A stretch of DNA of 64,000 bases from G965197405 sp965197405. Its GTDB lineage: Bacteria > Chloroflexota > Dehalococcoidia > Lucifugimonadales > JAGWBF01. The stretch covers positions 372,001 through 436,000 of the forward strand of contig OZ240206.1 in NCBI GenBank assembly GCA_965197405.1, given 5' to 3'. Below are positions 60,054-64,000 of the stretch, piece by piece (the first letter of the stretch is position 1; every line of letters begins with the position of its first letter). The notes under the pieces are model-generated. The model had not been told where the DNA came from and did no database searches. It was given only the letters and a program-made list of their open reading frames with translations. A program made the position numbers and the translations under genes.

Positions 60054-60758
60054 TCATTTTCGATTGTGGCTATCATACTGTTCCACCCGCTCGGCAAAGG
60101 CGACGAATAGGTTCGCAAAGACCTTGGGCACCTCGTCCTGGCGCTCAGGGTGGCACTGGACGCCCACGACCCAGCTATGTTCCGGGCTCTCCAGCGCCTC
60201 GATAATCCCATCCTCCAGCGAGTATGCCGCGGCAAGCAGCCTGGGCGATTTCTGGGCCTCTCTCAACCCCTGGTGGTGGAGGCTATTAACCCGGAAGAAG
60301 CCTCCCATGCCGAGGATGGCTGCCAGCTTGCTGCCGGGTGACAGGTAAATGGAGTGGTGGACAGGTTTCCAACGGCCGTCCGTGAGCTCCGCTTTGTGGC
60401 CGGGGATATTCTGGAGCAGGCTGCCCCCAAATGCCACGTTCAGAAGCTGCATCCCACGGCAGATAGCCAGCACTGGGATGTCCCGCTCCAGGGCATGGTG
60501 GAGCAACTCGAACTCAAGGCTATCCAACCCTGCGAGAAGCTCCAAGCCGGCATCCGGGTCGGGCCGCTCGCCATAGCGGGATGGGTCTATGTCATGCCCG
60601 CCGCTGAGGAGCAGCCCGCTTACGCCTTCGGGTAACATCCCTGGCGCCGGGGACGGTTCACAGGGAGTGACCAGGCGAGTCTGAACGTGTACGTCTAAGG
60701 CTTCAATGTACCTTCGAGCATTCCGTTCATCATTGGAGGTTATGGCGACGATAACCAT
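60054..60758 (-). CDS. Gamma-glutamyl-gamma-aminobutyrate hydrolase-family protein (peptidase C26)
   Basis: The 234-residue class-I glutamine-amidotransferase-like hydrolase has LLLSGGHDIDPSRYG, the nucleophile Cys in VLAICRGMQLLNVAFGGSLLQNIPGH, VNSLHHQGL and the catalytic His in VGVQCHPERQ. The family includes PuuD and glutamine-cleaving hydrolases that remove gamma-glutamyl groups. It is upstream of gyrA (44-base gap) on the same strand. It could work with the gamma-glutamyltransferase at 14692, but they are distant. Confidence 0.92.
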   Translation of the reverse strand: MVIVAITSNDERNARRYIEALDVHVQTRLVTPCEPSPAPGMLPEGVSGLLLSGGHDIDPSRYGERPDPDAGLELLAGLDSLEFELLHHALERDIPVLAICRGMQLLNVAFGGSLLQNIPGHKAELTDGRWKPVHHSIYLSPGSKLAAILGMGGFFRVNSLHHQGLREAQKSPRLLAAAYSLEDGIIEALESPEHSWVVGVQCHPERQDEVPKVFANLFVAFAERVEQYDSHNRK

Positions 60759-61192
60759 ACTATTGTATTATAGCTGACACGGGTTCAAATTAACAGCCCC
60801 TACATGGGCCGCCCTCTGGCACTTTTTGGCTCCTCCAGCGGCCATGCCAAGGGCAGAGCCGACTTCTCCATCAAGGCCCCTGCATCCATCTACGAATGGA
60901 CAGAATATGTAGAGTAGCCAGGGTGAAAATTACGTGTTTATGCTGAGCAGAATGCTATTAGACGTAGACATCGTATCCGATGGCCGTTGAATTATGTTTT
61001 CTGGCTCCTTTGCCATGACCGCCGTAAACTGGTATCCTTGATGGGAATCTTCATCAATCCCCTCCCGACAAGGCCAACTGCAAATAACGCCAAGGGGTGA
61101 GTGGTCACGGACCCCAGTAGACATTCCAGGTCGCTCCTGCGAGGAGAGTTGCCAGTTGATAGAGCGAGCAATCACGTCACGGAGGTTTTTAC
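60759..61192. other. Intergenic region without supported gene
   Basis: This is a stretch of about 430 bases, AT-richer in its middle part. An open frame of 81 codons on the minus strand (60930-61175) has no family-like pattern and no good start site, so I do not call it. The last 12 bases hold GGAGG (61181-61185) for the next gene. I see no repeat family or RNA. Confidence 0.5.
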
Positions 61193-63457
61193 TTGAGCGA
61201 TGACATCAGCAACTCGCTAGCCGGGCCTCCCATAAATCCCGTTTTCAACAGTGAACTGAACGAATTAGTTGCCCTGGCCAGGCAGGGACAAGGGCCGGAC
61301 AGCCGTTTCTTCAACCCACCCGATGAGTGGCTCATCAGCCAAATGCCTATTCTCCAGGACCTTCCTCAAAGAGAGCAGGACCAAATACTGGAAGAGGCCA
61401 GACAAATCGAAGAGGAAGCCGCTCAAGCCGCAGCCTCCGGCAGGGCAGCCACACGCGCGTGGCCCGGCGTGGCGGTCCGGTTGGACAACCGAGGGCTGGC
61501 CTTTTTCAGTCAACTTGGGGTCGCGCGCCGGCCCGACCTCACCCAGTATTTCATTGACGGCTTCCCGAAGAACCGTGACGCCCTGGCATTCAGCGAATCC
61601 AATCAGGCCCTCTTCTCTGAAGTGCTAGGCTACATCAACAGGCATATGAAACAACATCTCGCGTCCGGAGAGGGGATTATTCAATCGGACCGGCAAATAG
61701 GCGACGCACCGGGACGCTCCTTTCACGCTCGCCAGATGTTTTTCGGCACGGAGTATCTCCAGGTCCCGTATATGTGGCGACAGCTCACCTTCGACATTCC
61801 TGAAGCCGAGCGCCAAGAAGCGCCAGACATCCTGGAGGTCTCGATCCCTAGCTGGCTTGACGCCCTGGGACTGGACGCGGACCTCAAAGCACGAATTGAA
61901 AAAGCCGGCCTCAAGCAGCTGGTCTTCAAAGCCCCCACAAAGGGTCTATCGCTCCACCTGGGTTTTGACTATGTGGGCGAGCACAAAATGGGCCCCCTTT
62001 CCGTCGCGATGTTCCTGGTCAAGCAGGCCAATGGGCTTGCAATCCAGGCAGCCCTGAGCATGGTGCGGGCCAAGACCCTGGACGGTAACATGACCAACAC
62101 TGCCCTCGTTACGATCGGACCCTCTCTGCATGGGAAGAGCACCCTCACCATTACATTGGAGCTGGCAGACAGTGACCTCGCCAAACGTCTCGGCCTGGCA
62201 GAAGACCCCCGGGAGGGGGTTTATCCGATGAACGATGACATCCTGCTTCTTCAACCACTGAGCGAGGCCATCGAGACGAGTCGCGGCGGGAACCGTATCA
62301 CGATTTCCCACGGAATAGACGGGACCGAGAACAGCTTCTACGCTGTGCCCTTTGGCCTCACTCAAGAGGATGACCCGATAACCTACGACGTTCTCAGAGG
62401 CGCGAAAGATGCCCCCAACCCCCAGGAGACGCTGGAGAACGTGCCCGTCAACGCCGATGAGGGCATACCGGACTACCTCCGGAATCCCGTTCGCAACATG
62501 CGCATGATCCTTTCTCGCTCGCGGCTCCTCGCGAGGAAAGGCGCCGTGAACCTTATGGCCGCGATCACGGACGGGCAAATGAGTGATTCCGTCCACGTAC
62601 CCATGGAGCAGACGGACCGGGTGTTCTGGCAGGCAGTGATGCGCCAGAACACGGTCATCCCGCCTTTGCAGCGGCTCACTGCGGAGCAATATATAAGAAC
62701 GTTGATGTACGGCGAGGCCGTTCAGATGGGGGCTGCAGTCGGGGCCATAGGTAGACCATACGTGGAATACTTCTCCGACCCCTTCATTATTGGCCTAGAG
62801 GACGAGAACGCAAACTTAATGTATGACATACTCCGGGAGATGGCGGGGGGAGGCCTGCCCCAGGAACACTATGTGTTCAACACAGGCGGCGTGGGCGCAG
62901 ACACCAATGAGGAGGCCAGCGGCCTGAAGTACAAGAAGATTACGAAGGAGCTTACCCTGATGCTCCAGGAAGCCCTGCTCCGGGGAGCGGTGAAGTTCGA
63001 GCATGACGCCGCGTTGGGTTCAGACGTGGCGGTAGCTATCGTGAATTTGCGGGGCGAAGAGGTCCTGGACCTCCGAGTTGAGTGGCTGCCCCGGAGCATC
63101 TATGGAGACGCGGAGTACAACAATAGGGTCGCTCAATTGAAGCAGAGACGGTATTATGGCCGGGACTCGGAAGACAAAGCCGGCATCCTGCGCTACACAA
63201 AGGTTACAAAGCAGATCTTCGATCTCGCAGATATTCCCCTTCCCGGCGACGAGCGGGAGCTTGCCTGGCTGCTCTCTTTCTACTGGAAGGTGGACCAGGC
63301 CTACAACTCCCTCCCCGAGCTGGCGCGACACCTTGGTGAAGGTCAACGCCCGGCCACTGACGCTATGCAGGCGCTTCGCGAGAAGTACGAAGCCGGACGG
63401 GCGCATGGCCTCGAGCTGACCCATGACAGCCAAGGCGCGTTGCACAACCTCATATGA
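61193..63457 (+). CDS. Large divergent phosphoenolpyruvate carboxykinase-like protein
   Basis: The product has 754 residues and starts at a TTG with GGAGG 7 bases upstream. The central part looks like the ATP-dependent PEPCK fold: a P-loop variant TIGPSLHGKSTLTITLE near 309-325, a kinase-2-like GVYPMNDDILLLQP near 342, and GTENSFYAVPFGLT. It is more than 200 residues longer than normal PEPCK (about 530), with an N-terminal extension (1-180) and a C-terminal helical end. The standard G-x-x-G-x-G-K-T is altered to GPSLHGKST. It may be an active carboxykinase or a kinase of the PEPCK superfamily; I would not assign pckA. Confidence 0.6.
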   Translation: MSDDISNSLAGPPINPVFNSELNELVALARQGQGPDSRFFNPPDEWLISQMPILQDLPQREQDQILEEARQIEEEAAQAAASGRAATRAWPGVAVRLDNRGLAFFSQLGVARRPDLTQYFIDGFPKNRDALAFSESNQALFSEVLGYINRHMKQHLASGEGIIQSDRQIGDAPGRSFHARQMFFGTEYLQVPYMWRQLTFDIPEAERQEAPDILEVSIPSWLDALGLDADLKARIEKAGLKQLVFKAPTKGLSLHLGFDYVGEHKMGPLSVAMFLVKQANGLAIQAALSMVRAKTLDGNMTNTALVTIGPSLHGKSTLTITLELADSDLAKRLGLAEDPREGVYPMNDDILLLQPLSEAIETSRGGNRITISHGIDGTENSFYAVPFGLTQEDDPITYDVLRGAKDAPNPQETLENVPVNADEGIPDYLRNPVRNMRMILSRSRLLARKGAVNLMAAITDGQMSDSVHVPMEQTDRVFWQAVMRQNTVIPPLQRLTAEQYIRTLMYGEAVQMGAAVGAIGRPYVEYFSDPFIIGLEDENANLMYDILREMAGGGLPQEHYVFNTGGVGADTNEEASGLKYKKITKELTLMLQEALLRGAVKFEHDAALGSDVAVAIVNLRGEEVLDLRVEWLPRSIYGDAEYNNRVAQLKQRRYYGRDSEDKAGILRYTKVTKQIFDLADIPLPGDERELAWLLSFYWKVDQAYNSLPELARHLGEGQRPATDAMQALREKYEAGRAHGLELTHDSQGALHNLI

Positions 63458-63593
63458 CCCCAGGCTCCATAGCGACAGATGAGCGATTTTAGCAAAGTCC
63501 ATACCTTGTAGAAGTGAGCGGCAAGGCTCCTTGCTACACCCGGCGCACCGGGGACCCATCTCAAGGAAAGTTGATGGAAAGGAGACTTGAAAG

Positions 63594-64000
63594 GTGGCGG
63601 CAGACCAAAGCCCTTCTCTCACGGACGCCCTCGGCCAGTACGTGCTCAGACTCAAAGGGACGGAGCAGCGAGACGGACAGCAGGAACTCAACCGCTTCAT
63701 ACAATGGTGCGGCAGGGATAGGTCTGTAGATGAGCTGACCCCCCCGGAGGTCGCAGAATATGGGGAGTCTGCAAATATATGGGGCACAGACTCCGCCAGG
63801 AAGCTCAAGCCGGTGAAATCGTTTCTGACCTATCTGAAAGAGAGGAAACTCGTAAGCGTCAGCCTTGCTCCCCACCTCAAGGTCTCCAAGACAAAGAGAG
63901 AGCACCGCCGCGCGTACTTTACGGCCGCGGTGGAGCAGGCGGAACTCAGCCATGAAGGGTACACCAATCTCCAGTCCCGTCTGGAGATGCTCAAGGAAGA
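63594..64000 (+). CDS. GreA-type elongation factor fused to a recombinase-like N-terminal domain (3' end outside window)
   Basis: From a GTG at 63594 (GGAGA 8 bases upstream), 135 residues are seen. Residues 5-95 (LTDALGQYVLRLKGTEQRDGQQELNRFIQWCGRDRSVDELTPPEVAEYGE, then KLKPVKSFLTYLKERKLV) have the four-helix core-binding (SAM-like) pattern of tyrosine recombinases. After a basic linker (KVSKTKREHRR), ELSHEGYTNLQSRLEMLKE matches the start of the GreA coiled-coil domain. GreA rescues backtracked RNA polymerase. The rest of the gene lies beyond the window, so the C-terminal domain is unverified. Confidence 0.7.
   Translation, partial: MAADQSPSLTDALGQYVLRLKGTEQRDGQQELNRFIQWCGRDRSVDELTPPEVAEYGESANIWGTDSARKLKPVKSFLTYLKERKLVSVSLAPHLKVSKTKREHRRAYFTAAVEQAELSHEGYTNLQSRLEMLKE

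Noticed and set aside
60930..61175. 81-codon open frame on the minus strand
   Set aside because: No recognisable domain, no good ribosome binding site, amino-acid composition not protein-like.
1..64000. CRISPR arrays, prophage or tRNA-linked islands
   Set aside because: No regularly spaced direct repeats, no phage structural genes and no tRNA were seen; the repeats present are dispersed palindromes.

Overview
The window is a GC-rich, gene-dense stretch of bacterial chromosome. The gene content suggests a member of Chloroflexota, probably a Dehalococcoidia/SAR202-like lineage. It is rich in luciferase-like (F420/flavin) oxidoreductases, amidohydrolases, a CaiB-type CoA transferase, MmgE/PrpD and fumarate-reductase-like flavoproteins, PAC2 proteins, and several families of short palindromic repeats between genes. 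The taxonomic call is an inference from gene content; the window holds no rRNA or tRNA gene.

1-7.5 kb (minus strand): an operon of circularly permuted ATP-grasp, ammonium transporter, alpha-E protein and transglutaminase (the last runs off the left edge). Behind it lies an OsmC-family gene that is read correctly only if an in-frame UGA is decoded as selenocysteine, with a SECIS-like hairpin directly after the UGA. An isocitrate-lyase/PEP-mutase enzyme and a metallo-beta-lactamase-fold hydrolase follow. 8-14.5 kb: a protoglobin, an internally duplicated protein with FDCF/PHYHY/NKNE motifs, a class III CoA transferase, a Gfo/Idh/MocA oxidoreductase, and a B12/radical-SAM-like protein that has lost its cluster cysteines. 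14.7-26.9 kb: gamma-glutamyltransferase, LLM oxidoreductase, PAC2 protein, unknown protein, RecF, Sir2 deacylase, MscS channel, a second PAC2 protein, alpha/beta hydrolase, and a small membrane protein coupled to a TauE/SafE permease, then a GYD protein.

26.9-31 kb: shikimate-pathway cluster aroE-aroC-aroK-aroB on the minus strand. 31-36 kb: MmgE/PrpD protein with a TcuA-like flavoprotein, and an amidase with a GatC/AtzG-like small partner. 36-47.9 kb: an AT-richer remnant of an Mrr-type restriction protein, a DrrAB-like ABC exporter, glycerophosphodiesterase, serine hydrolase, LLM oxidoreductase, HAD hydrolase, amidohydrolase, a 3-hydroxyisobutyrate dehydrogenase-like enzyme, and etfB-etfA. 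48.3-55.6 kb: a second TcuA-like flavoprotein, a membrane-anchored surface protein with a good sigma-70 promoter, a perfect 36-bp-arm palindrome, and a complete single-ORF IS66 element with an exact 8-bp target duplication. An amidohydrolase, folB and a CitE-like lyase follow. 56-64 kb: flavin reductase, alpha/beta hydrolase, gyrA, a class-I glutamine-amidotransferase-like hydrolase, a large divergent PEPCK-like protein, and the start of a GreA-type factor fused to a recombinase-like N-terminal domain.

The strongest unusual signals are the selenocysteine OsmC gene, the ammonium transporter inside an amidoligase/transglutaminase operon, the cluster-less radical-SAM-like protein, the GreA fusion, and the clean IS66 insertion beside a very long perfect palindrome. 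Gaps over 300 bases: 7490-8089, 22633-23103, 47849-48310 and 55575-56166 hold mainly interspersed repeats; 49811-50136 holds a promoter; in 60759-61192 I see nothing beyond the ribosome binding site of the next gene.
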